Shown: one piece after another, positions 36,401-48,400 of the stretch
Layout of the letters: every line of letters starts with the position of its first letter
Numbering within the stretch: position 1 is the stretch's first letter
Origin: Aquila chrysaetos chrysaetos
Taxonomy: Eukaryota; Chordata; Aves; Accipitriformes; Accipitridae
DNA: 64,000 bases
NCBI RefSeq assembly: GCF_900496995.4
Contig: NC_044009.1
Span: 36,975,505-37,039,504 of the forward strand
Direction of reading: 5' to 3'
Notes under the pieces: model-generated
The model's input: the letters and a program-made list of their open reading frames with translations, nothing else
The model's database searches: none
What the model was told of the DNA's origin: nothing
Program-made: the position numbers and the translations under genes

Positions 36401-39400
36401 CCTTATAGTCGAGGTGGAGACGCAACAAGCGGTATTATAAGAGCCCAAGCCTGGGAGGCCAGGCTTGGCTCTCCTGTAGAACAGAGATGTCTTGCCTGGG
36501 GACAAGATGCTGCTGGGTACCGTGCCTCAGTTTCCTCATCTGTAAGCTGGGCACAGCAGTACTGAGAAATGCTGGAGCTACTGGGCACAATGTGCTCCTG
36601 GTTTGCTGAGAGGTCAGAAATGAAAGCAAGTGTGGGATTAAAGGGCTTTGGTAAGGCTCGTTTTAAGTACACGGATGTGTAGGTACTGACGGGACCGTCT
36701 CTGTTAGTCCTTCCTGGCACAACAGTCAGACACTGTCCTCTACCGAAAGCCAAACATTACGGCTGTAATTGACTGTTCCTGGTAAAAAACCATGAATGAG
36801 CTTCATTTATGGCACAGGCTGCAGGAATTTGGATTTTCTCTGTTTTGTTTAGGTTTCCTTTGAAATACACCACGTCTTTCCATTTTTCTCCCCCCGTGCT
36901 CCCACCAGACTTCTTCCTGCTGAGACAGCAAGGTCAGGCCAAGCACCGGGGAGCAGAGGGCACAGATTGGAGCCTGCTGCCCTAAAAAGGCTCATGGAAA
37001 AACAAAGGTTGTCAAATATTTCCTTCTCCTCTCTCATTCCTGCTCTCTTTCTAGAAAGCGAGCAAGACTTGGCAAGTTTCCTCACGAAACCGTGAGCCAA
37101 CGATAACCAGGAGGGGAAAGGCGGGGGTTGCAGAACTAGCCCTAAGAAAATCGTCTTTGCTGCGTCAGCTGGAAGTAGGCGGAGGAGGAGTGCTGCTGAG
37201 CCCAAGTTTCCTGCAGCTCGTGTTCGGTGCAGTCCTTTATCCCTCCCCGACATATTCCCCCCCTACCCTGTTTCTCCTTCCCGTGCTCTTCTTCTGCTCC
37301 CCGTTCAGGGATGCGGGGGCTTCAGGGGCGAGCGATGGGGACACGCGGCAGGGCAGGTGGGCAGCCCTTCGCCAAGGTCTGGGGTGAGGGTGAGGGTTAG
37401 GGCAGGGGTTGTGGGAGTGGGGTTTGGGACGTGCCAGCCTGCAAACGTGTCACTTGGGGAGGGACCCGGCGGGTGCAAGCGGCAGGTCCTTTGTGCGAAG
37501 CACCTCCCGAGCTGTCAAGGCAAAAGCTAGTAGCAACAGGCATGCAAAGCCTCGGATCCAGAACAGGAAAATCTCCATTTTTCTTTTGATCTGAAGTTTC
37601 AACAACAATAACAATATATTAAAAAAAAAAAAAAAAAGAAGAGGGTGAAATCCATCAGGTGCCAGCAAGAGAGCCAGGTTTCTGCGGTGTGTGTGTATGG
37701 GGGAGGGAGGGATGGGGTGGTTCAAACAGGAAAGGAGGGGCCTTGGCTGGAAAGATTTTTCGGCAGTCTGGTTTCTAAGGAAGGAGTGAGAATATTAAGT
37801 AGTTGATACAAATGAAATTCCTTCTGGGTGCCAGCAGAGTTCACCCGAGAAAAGACGTGGCTCTATGCGTGTGTGCGTGCATGCATGAGTGATAGAGCTG
37901 GTCCCAAGCTCCCATGCAGCGCTGTCAGCCTGGACCCGCTCCAGGTGAACGAAGGGAGCCCCTCCAGAGCGTGTACCGCTGCAGCGGAGATCGGGGACTG
38001 GCCTTAAATAGGAGCCTCTGCAAACCTGAGGGATGTTGGAAGAAGGCTGTGTGCCTCCTCGTGTCGATATTTAAGCACCAGCATCCTGTGCCCAGATGAC
38101 CGTCGTGGCTTTGGCACGTCGGTGGCGTGATCGCAGTTGTGTGCGACTGGAAGTGTTTGCATGACTGCGGGGTGAGGTGTCCCATCAGGCTCGGAAGAGA
38201 GGGGTAGGAGAGCTCGGGTACGTTTTGCGCCAGCTTTGGGACAGCTCCTGGTTTCTCTTGGTCATGTAGTTTGGCACACGCGTGTCAGGGCAGCCGGGGA
38301 GGAAGGAGAGGAGGAGAAGCAGCGAGCGGGCGCTGTCTCGCACAGAGCGTGGTGCTCTGCTTCCTCCTAACGTCCGCTGGAAGTTTTACCCACGCTGGCT
38401 CGAAAGGCGTCGCAGATGTAGGAGCAGCTGCGAGAGCTGTTATAGTGGTGGTGGTTCCCAGCGCTCTTCACCCAAACTGGAAAGCCTGGGAGCAGTCTGG
38501 GAAGGGGGGCAGGAACCTCAGCCTCTGGGGCTCGTCCTCCTCTGCTCAGTGTGGCGAGCCACTAAGAACAGTTGCAGCTCGTTTCACCTGTGCTAAGTCA
38601 CAGGGGAGATAAAAGGGCCCATGGCACAGCAAATCCTGCCTATTTTTTACCAAGCACTTAGTAGTGCAAATTCAAGGTCTGAGATAAATAAAAGCAGAAT
38701 TTGGCTGGAACACACCTGCCCCTCGATGTGGGCTGCAGAGCAGCAGGATTAATGTGCACAAGGAAGATATGCATGTGAGCATACACACACGTACCCGTAT
38801 TCACACGCCCACACACGCCTGCACAAACATTTAATGTGTGCAAACACACACACGGAGCATTTTTGTCTCTGGGGGCAGAATGGTTTCCAGGCAGCACACA
38901 CAAACCTCTCTTAGGTGCAGTGGTTCTGCTTATGACTGGCACATTGGTATTTTGCCGCCACGATCAGATATTGGCGTACAGACCGGCCTACCCTATCCTC
39001 CCACTGAGGGCTGAGAAATGAGGTGCAGGAGGTAAGCATATCAAACAAGGGGAGGCAAGGAAGGAGATAGAGGCAAGATATTCCTCCCAGCCAGCTGTGT
39101 GGATCCGAACTCACCCCCTCCATGTTTGGAGGTGGGTTGTATTTTCTGGATGGACTAAGTCTACGTTAGTTAAATACCCTGAGAGATGCCCCAGTGAAGG
39201 TGCGGATTGGTTGTGGCTTCCAGAGGGCAGACGACCCTCCTGCTGCATGCCAGGGCTGGAGGGCACGTGTGGGGGGCAGTGGTGCCTGGTGGCATTGGTA
39301 GAGGACGCGGTGCCAGGGGCACTGAGTGTGCTGGGGCCCTGCAAACTTCTCTTTGCCCAGGCAGCAACAACTGGCTTTTGGGAAAGAAGAACTGAGTTGG

Positions 39401-42400
39401 GAAAAGATGGCAAATTTGCTGAAATGTGGCAAGTTGAGGGCAGGAGAAACAACCTCCAGCACTGAGGAGGAGGAAGCAGCAGGACTTGAGGACATGGTGC
39501 ATGCATAGGTCAAAGATGATCCAAAGAGTTTGGCCTGCGTGAACTCACTGGCAGCCAGCATAAATAACCTCCTAGTCATTTGTAAGGAGATTTTCTACAG
39601 GTAAAAAGATAGATCTTATCTGTTTATCCTCAGGACAGGTGTAGCCAAAAGCACAAGGAGGCTCTGCTGGCGAGGAGGAGAGGGAACCCCAGCCCATGTG
39701 CTGCAATCCTTAAGACCTGGACCCCCAGGCCCATTTAGTGAGAGCCTCCATGCCGGGTCTCCCTGCAGTGATGTGCAGGGCTGCCTGTGGGTCACGGAGT
39801 GGCGTGGCAGCTGTGCCCACGCTCCCAGACCCGGGGGAGCTGCCCATTTGAGATCACTGGGCACGGGTCATGCTTGATGCCTCTACCCATCCAGGAAGGG
39901 TCACGTCACACCTGGTGATGAAGGAGTGAAATCCCCCATCCTCTCACCACTCAACCCCCCGCGAGACACTGTCTATTCCTTCAGCTGGGTAGCCAAGGCA
40001 ACTCTCAGCAAGATGTTGTTTTTGAGGTGGGTCTTTGATGCTAGTGATCAGAGGGGACCCCTTAGTGTTTATGTCAAGCCATGGCTTGCCGTTAATCCCA
40101 GCGGAAGCCAGTGTAGTGTGTTTGCAGAAATTTGGGACTCTTGGTGGTTTGATGCAGGCAAATTTGCTCTTAAGGAAGCAGTTTCTCAGCATGTTTTGGT
40201 GGATCTCCTGTCTGTTTATGATGTTTCCAGGACAAGTGCGCTAACTGCCCATCAGTCCGTGTCTTTTAACCATCAGCTTCTGGCTGCAAGACCACACCTG
40301 CCTTAAGCTATGCCTGCAGGAAGGTCCAAGCCTCCCTGGCTGCAGACAGGCTCTGGTCAACAGGCTCAACCTTGAGAGGAGGCATCTTAAATTTATGCCT
40401 GTGGAGTCAGTGGGCACTTCTGTGTGTTTGCATAAAGACTTGCTCTCGCTATTGCCCTCATTCTCCAGACCCCTCTGATATTCCCATCATTTTTCCCTGT
40501 GCCTCCACCCTTTTGATACTGCCTCTTTCACACAGAATGTGGAAATGGGGCGTCAATACCCCCCACAGCAAACTGGTACATCATTCCCTATTAGCCTGGC
40601 AGGGCTTGATCCTGCAAGATGCTGAGCACCTTTTTGCTAGCCCCAGAGCATCATAGGCTTTCAGGCACCTAATCGTCTTCATGGGAGCCAGCTACCTCAG
40701 TCCTGGAAGGACTGTGAGGCCAAAGCTGGAGACACTGTTGGCTTCAGTAGGATTGGAAAGCTCTTAGCAGCTGCCTGCCTTGAGGGCTGTTATTGCAGTT
40801 TGGTTTGTTTGCTTGTTGGATGGACACAGCTGGCTCACTGATGGAGATAATTGTTATGTTGATGGAGGTAACTGGTCTGGTTGCTATTTAGGGGCAAGAA
40901 GGTAATCCTGACAGATACTTAAGGAAATGATCCCCTAGCTAAACAAGAGAGGGAATGTATGTTAAAGGTAACTTTGGGGGCAAAGTTGGCCAATAGGCAT
41001 AATTCTTTTTGTAGAAAACCAGTAGAAATACTTTATTTTTCCAAATTCACATGGGATTCACCCTTGGAAGACAATTAAATCAACAGACCCATTTATTATT
41101 CATGCTTAAGAAATCAGATGTTATGCATTGGACTAATGATGAAAATCTAGTAATTAAATAAGCCAGTGAACAACTATGGAACCTGGCTTTTACTTTTTAA
41201 TTTAAAGGAGATGCTGGAAAAGAAAAAAAGTTCTATTAGGGAGGGACTGCATGTCTTATACCTGTCCAACAGTCAATTACGGTGCCGCCACAGCCACATG
41301 TATGTCTTAATACATCTTAATAATGTCTAAACACTAAGTGACATACAGTCACTTTACTTTCACTTGTGACTCCTGCTTTCCTGAAGAAATAGCAGAAACG
41401 GGTGAAATTTTACCGCATCATTTCATAAGCATTTCAGTATTCAGTTATTTGGTTTTGTAATAGCAGAGGCAGCTTGAGGTTGCAGGAAAAACAATGAAGT
41501 GCAACAGGGATCTTATCAATCCAGAAAGGCTCCGGACTGTCGTGCTTTAACCCCAGTCGGTAACTAAGCACCATGCAGCCGCTCACTCACTCCCCCCAGT
41601 CAGTGGGATGGGGAGAGAATCTGGAAAAAAAAAGGTAAAACTTGTGGGTTGAGATAAGAACAGTTTAGTAGAACAGAAAGGAAGAAACTAATAATGATAG
41701 TAACAACAATAATAAAATGACAATAATAATGAAGGGATTGGAATATACAAAACAAGTGATGCACAATGCAATTGCTCACCACTTGATGACCAATGTCCAG
41801 TTAGTTCCCGAGCAGTGATCCCCCCCTGCCCCAGGCCAACTCCCCCCCAGTTTATATACCAGACATGGCATCACATGGTATGGAATACCCCGTTGGCCAC
41901 TTTGGGTCAGCCACTTTGGGTGAGCTGTCCTGGCTGTGTCCCCTCCCAACTTCTTGTGCCCCTCCAGCCTTCTTGCTGGCTGGGCATGAGAAGCTAAAAA
42001 ATCCTTGATTTAGTCTAAACACTACTTGGCAACAACTGAAAACATCAGTGTGTTATCAACATTCTTCTCATACTGAACCCAAAACATAACACTATACCAG
42101 CTACTAGAAAGAAAATTAACTCTATCCCAGCTGAAACCAGGACACGGACCTGTGGCAAAGGGTGATCAGCTGTCTTTCTTGGAGTTTCAGACTCCAAAAT
42201 TGAGATCTGCACCCTTTGCTCCATCAAGGGACCCGTGATATTTTTTTAACATTGAAAGGCATCTTTGCATCGTGTGGGACCAAAGGGGTTTGGTTAGTGT
42301 ATGCAGTGATACAGTGCAAGGAGGGAGATGGCTAGGAGAGGCAAGAGTCATCTGTTAGGATCAAGCTTGGGCAAGTTTCTGCTTATCAATATTGTCAGAG

Positions 42401-45400
42401 TGTGAACATCAAACTTCTGGTACTTTTTTGTGGTACTACTTAGGTGGACTGAGAGATTAAATAATGGCCAGGCCTACCCCAGGCGAAGGCTTTCTGAGAG
42501 AAGGAGCCATTAAGAAAGTAGAAGGGAGCCCTGAGGGCAGAGGTGGAAATCTCATCACTCGGAGCTTGTAAAAGTCAGGTTGGACAGTACATGTGACGAT
42601 GTGTCATCTGGTGCTGACACAGAGATGAGCAATGGATGATCTCACAGATCTTTTCCATCTGGTTTAAGGCAGAGCTGTGAAAGTCAGGCTGAAGGCCTAG
42701 AAATTAATCCAGGCTAGGCTGGAGGTTGCAATCACAGTTGCATGCCTGAAATACTTGTAGTGTTGGAGCAGTTCTCATCTAGCGCCTGACACAGGTGCAT
42801 CTCCAGACTCCACCTGATGTGCCTTCACCTCTTTCTCTGGGGCGGGCAAAAGGTTTGGATTCTTGGCTCTTCCAGTTACTGGCTGCTGTTGAGGCTGACG
42901 GACACCCTCAATAACATAAGCGAGGATGGATCTTGTGATGGAGACCACCAGCCTCCAGTGGGAGCAGCCTCTCCTGATTCAGTTTCAGTAGGCCAGTTGT
43001 TAAAAGCTTCTGCTCAGTATGAAACTAAATCAGATTCAAAACCCTGACTAAAAGGCAAAAGCCACCTTCATCCACAAGCAGGCCAGAGAGCTTAGCATGA
43101 ACTGTAGTGGCTACATCTCTGGTAGGACATCCTCTTCTTGGGATTATCTCCTTTAATAGAGAGGTTTCCTCTTAATTGCATGTTGTTCTCAGGGTAAAAT
43201 GCTACAATATCCACAGTGACATCCCAGCTTTTGATGGCTGCCAGCAACACTCTTCTTGGTTACGGTTCTCTTTCTAAGGCCTTCTTAGCACTTGGCTCTA
43301 CTATGATTTGTCATGTTTGGGTTTCAGTGATCAAGAGTATCAGCATCCTGGCAGCATCCTGCTTTCAAGTCCAGGTTTCTTGACATCTCGTGTATATTGA
43401 CACCTGCCTTCAGCTGAGTTTTGGAGACAGGTCCCACATAGTCCAAGGGGGCAAAGCTACCTACTCTTCCTCCCTAGTGTCATTTCCTCCACTCCTGCTG
43501 TTGAGCTACCTCCATCCAAAAAAGTCCTCCTTGTGCCCTTCTTTCTCATACAATAATGATAGCTGATGGATGCTTTTAGGCTTCTCTTCCAACCCATCAC
43601 ATCTCCATTCCTAAAGACACAGCAAGATTTTTTTTCAGATGATCCCTTCCCACCTGGTGGCCAGATGAGCAGTTCAAACCCTTTTATTTTCATTCAGAAG
43701 ACCTGAAAATATGTTTGTTTTCTAGGAAGGTTTTTCCCGTCTTTTTGCCACAGATAAACCCCACAGAGAAACTGCTGGTAAACAATTAAATTATGCTTGT
43801 CAGGAGCTACTTTAGATTTTCCTCACCTTTACTGTCAGTTAGGCAGAGACTGTCATGCAGTCTTTTTCCCTGAGTTTTCCTTCTTTGCTCTTTTCTGCTC
43901 TTAGTTCCTTGGCAGCTGGGTGGGGTTTTTGCCACCTTTATTACAAGTGATGGAATCTGCCACTAGGGTGGCTTTGTTGGAAAAGATGCAAGACTGAGAA
44001 AGACTGAATGATTTCATCCTTTCCAGGAAGGAAGAATAAGTCTTGGTCACTATGATATTGAAAGATGTTTTATTTTGATTTCTCTGGGTTATTCTTCAAT
44101 TCAGCTCTCAGCTTCTTCTGCAGTTTCAGCATATGGAATGGGAAACATCTGTAGTCTCCAGATGATATGAAGGAAATATGTTTTATCTTCCTATCATCAG
44201 TGCATCAGCAACAGGAGCTTTTTGATGTAAATCTAATCCTGAAATACTTCCTTCCCCTCCACTTGCCAATTCAGTTCCCTGGAAGATAACTTTGTTCAGG
44301 AAATGTCAGGCTTATGCAAGCAGCTATCTAGAAACAGAGTGCCTGCAATTTTGCAAGATGGCGCACGTCGGCATCATTTAATCGTAAAGGACGGATGTTT
44401 GTTCATCATCTTCCCGGAGGGAGAAACTCTGGGAAGTTTCCCAACTCTTTTACTGGTTAGACATTTTGGGTTCCCTCTTGCACTGAAACGGTTGTTGCTG
44501 GGACCCCCAAGTCTCTGGCCACACTGCCTGTCCACCACAGGCCGAGACCTTCACCTGAACTTGGTGTGTCCTGTATATGCATTGCTAGCTCCCAAGCCTC
44601 TTTTGAGAATGGATTGTAGCCCGATTTAGGAGCTCTCCAGAGAGAAAGAGACAGGTCAAAGACAACAGTGAGCCACCGTCCTTGCTTGTACATCCCAGGT
44701 CGGAACCAGCCCAGCCCTCCAGCTGGTGCCCAGACTTGGCTCTTCCAGCACAGCATAGATGCTTGAAGCCTGCTGAACTAACAGCTAGCAACGTGTAGGG
44801 AAGGAGCTTACGTCATGGAGATCCCCATCTCTAAACCTGCTTTTCTCCTTGCTATAGAGAGTTGCTCCCAGGGACTTTTATTTTGTGGCTGCAGCAAGGA
44901 AGGGCAGCTCAGGAAAGTATCATTTGGCACACAGCAACGCAAATCCTTCCTTACGGTTCAAGTTCCCATAGCCGTACCTCTCCCACCTCCGTGGCACTTG
45001 CTGGCACTGCGGAGAAGTGGTGCTGACCCAGAGATCCGTTCCTACAGATAGGCCCTGCACTTCCAGAGCAGACCAAAACATGAACTAGTTCCCTTGAGAG
45101 CTCCTTTCCCACATGCTGAGCTGCATTTCTCCCCCATCAGCTCTGTATGAGAACACTGAGGTCATCAGACCCATGATCTCCCTTTCCCATGAATCCTTTG
45201 TGAACCTGGGGGCAGCCCAAGCACCTGATATTCATGCTCCGCAGGTGAGCCCTGGCTGATGTAGCAGAATCTGCATCCACAGGTTTCTGCTGAGGAGACA
45301 CAAATCTCCTGAGAAAGAGCTGGTCTTCCAGGCTAGTTCAGAAAAGCCCAAACAACAACTTTAAAAAACAAAAGACCACAGTATAGCACATCCCTCTGCC

Positions 45401-48400
45401 ATCCATCCCCACTCTCCAAGGCTCTTCTGGTATTCCTGAGCTGTTCCCAAGCATCCTACTGGGCCTTGGCTTAATAAAATGGAGATAAGTCTTAACCTAG
45501 GGTTGAGTCCTTCCAGCCCTCTGGCTGCTTTTCCATCTCTTCTCTGAGCTTGGTCCCACTGATCCATATCCTTCTCTTTAAAGGTGTCTCTGTGGGACAA
45601 GAGAGTGAGGTCCCAGCAACTTTCACCATGCTGTCACAGGGATTTAAGGTACTGGGATACCCCAGAACTCTCTTCCAAAAGCTTGTGTGGATTTTGGGCC
45701 ATGGACTATTTGGACTCTGATCATATGTCTTTGGCAGGGGACTGGGCAGAGTGGGTGTTTTTGTGGGTGCTCCATGATGCTTTGGCTGCTAAAGACTTCC
45801 TTCCACACCCTGCAAATCACAAAGGTGATTTGCTGCCTTCAGCAGCCATTGAGGTACCTAATTCCCAGTGAAGGAAATAGTCTGGGTTTTCTTACCGCTG
45901 CTCCTGTGCTATAAAACAGTTTGGCACTGCTGGCCATGAGAGCTGCACCACAGGCTGCAAGGGGACCAGTACTGAAGAGATGGGGGGATTTATCTTTCTT
46001 AACTTCACACCTTTGGAGGCCTAAGGGAGACCACTGGAGTCACAGGAGGAGAGGCTGGAGCCTCCAGAGATATGTCGTTCCACCCTAAAATCGATGCCCA
46101 AGCCAAATGATGGGGCTGGTCACAATTTGGAGGGTGCAGCATCTCTGCAATGACTTACACGTGGAGTCGAGCCATCCAGCGAAGCCCCAACACCTCTGTG
46201 TTAGCGGACAGGCATTACTTAACACAGATCTGTCGTAAATGCCTGTTCCACATCACTGGGACTTGGGGGAGGTGGGGTGGCAGTCCAAGCACGGCTGCTG
46301 TTTTTCTGTCCTTCTCGGTGCGTGGTGTCTCCTCCCAGGCTGTCATCGCCCGCGAGCATCACCAGCGCGCTCCCTTGCCAGTCCCCTCCAGACCGGCCGC
46401 GCCGGCCTGCCGTCGAGTCCCCACCAAAGCACAAAAGTTCGTCGGAAGTCCAAGGCACATTGCAGCTGGCTCTCCCGCAGCCAACGCCCTGGGCTAGTGG
46501 AGGGACTGGCTGGAGCCTGCATCCCCGGCCCTGGCTGCTCCTCCTCCGGTGGGTGCCAGACGGCCTCAGGCTGGGCGGCCGCCTGAGATCACCGCCTGAC
46601 TTCACCGGGGCGGTGGTCTGGAGCAGAGACTCTGGCCCTGGGCACCGCGTCTGAGGCGGCTCCGCTGCCCACCCCCGCGGGGCTGTGACGAGGGGCTGGG
46701 GGTCGTTCACCGCCACACTGGGCGCTTGTGCCTGCGACGGGAACATAAACGAGCCGTTCTTCGTTAGGGCAGTGAAAGCTCCCTTCTGTCTGGGCTGATC
46801 CCGGCAGCCCCTGGAGAGCTCAGGAATGCTTTTGCTCAGTTGTGCTCTCCAGCTGCCAAAGGGCGCGAGATGAGATGACCCTCCTCGCTCTGCATCCCTT
46901 CCCTGCCTGCATTTCAAGAATGCAAACACAGCAGCTGTCCCTGTGTGCTGACCAGGAGGGAGGGAGTTTTATTTTCCCATCATGGTCACAGGTGTAAGTC
47001 CAGGCTGGGGAGGAACTTGCTTCCATCCCAGGAGGTTTTGGTGTAGGTGAGGCACGTCCCCTCCTCTGGAGTGGGGACAAGTGGGGAGGGCAGCTGGGGG
47101 AAACGCACGATGGGGGTTTTTACCAGCCAGGGACCTGAGCACAGACTTCCTGTATAAAAGCCAATCTGAAGAAAAATGGGTACATCTCTAACATGATTTG
47201 TAAGTGCAAAAGCTGTTTTCAGGGACAGCACCGACGTTCCTTCTCTCCCAGCCACAGGGTGCCCAGGGAAGATGTTTTGCATTGTCCAGCAAGAACCAGT
47301 ACCATAAAGGATAGGGGAGGAAGGAGAAGTGGGAGGATCCCGTCCCTCCGGCAGGTACAGGGAAGAAGACAAACACTGATTTCAGCAATCATTGCCTCTG
47401 CCTGCGTGTGAGTGTAAAGTCCAGCAGGAAGACGTAAGAAGCCAGCTTGGGGCTGGGCAGATAATGGAGCCGCCATAGATAGCAGTCTGCAGCTGTTTGT
47501 GCCAGAGAGGTGTTGTTATGGGTGAAGCTTTGAGGGAATGTCCAGATCTGGCTCTGATTAGCACTTTGGGGTCCTGATTGATGGGAACTGCAGAAAAATC
47601 CCTCCCTCTCTCCCCCAGCCTCTCCCGTAAATTTTTTCCCTTTTCTCTTGCCAGCGTCAGCTGCCTAGGTGTCTGATCCCAAAACGTTGTCCTTCTCCCT
47701 CAAAAAGAAAGCCAAGGTGTCAGAGATCACCTAGCTAGGTTTGGAAAATGCCACGTTGTTGTAAGCGGCAATGGGACAGAAACTGAGGTCCTCCAGAGAC
47801 AGCTGCCACCAAGGCCCAAAATCACAAGGAGCCTGTTGGAAAAGCAGGGTGGGGGACCACTCATGGAGTCCTGCAGCTGAGGATATTTTCTTTCCTGGGA
47901 ATACTTGGCAGTAGCTCTTCATCCTGGGGGTAAATCCTCCTCCGGTGGAAAGCAGAGACATTGTGCACTGTTGCACTGCGCTGTATAGTGGGAGACGCTG
48001 CTCTTTAAGCAGCAATGTTTCAGCCTTGGGCAATGTAAGCCTTAATTTCCATCTTGCAATGAGCACCTCTAAACAGAGATGGCTGACTTTGGGGGCAAAG
48101 GAAGGACAGGGCAAGGTCTCCACCAGTGACATTTGCTGTCATTCCTATGCTAGAGGTTTAACTGAGATCCCCGTTAAGTCTTTTTCCAACACCTTCCTGC
48201 TTAAGTGGTGTATTATGCTAGTGCTCATGCTGTAAATAATAATAATCATGATAATAATCAAGAGGGCTGTTTAGCAAAGTTGTGCTATGGTTGTGCTTGT
48301 CCTTCTTAGGTGCATTGTGGCTTTGGGGCAGGGTGGGGGGTTGAACAGGACAGCAAGTCCTCTAGCAGTGGGCTGTGGATGTAACAAGCACGGATCATTA

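Noticed and set aside
44303-44629. 108-codon frame that might be a processed pseudogene
   Set aside because: No family resemblance, no poly(A) tail and no target duplication.
46219-46929. 236-codon - strand open frame in intron 1
   Set aside because: It coincides with the CpG-rich block, where stop codons are rare; Pro/Ser/Gly/Arg-rich with no domain.
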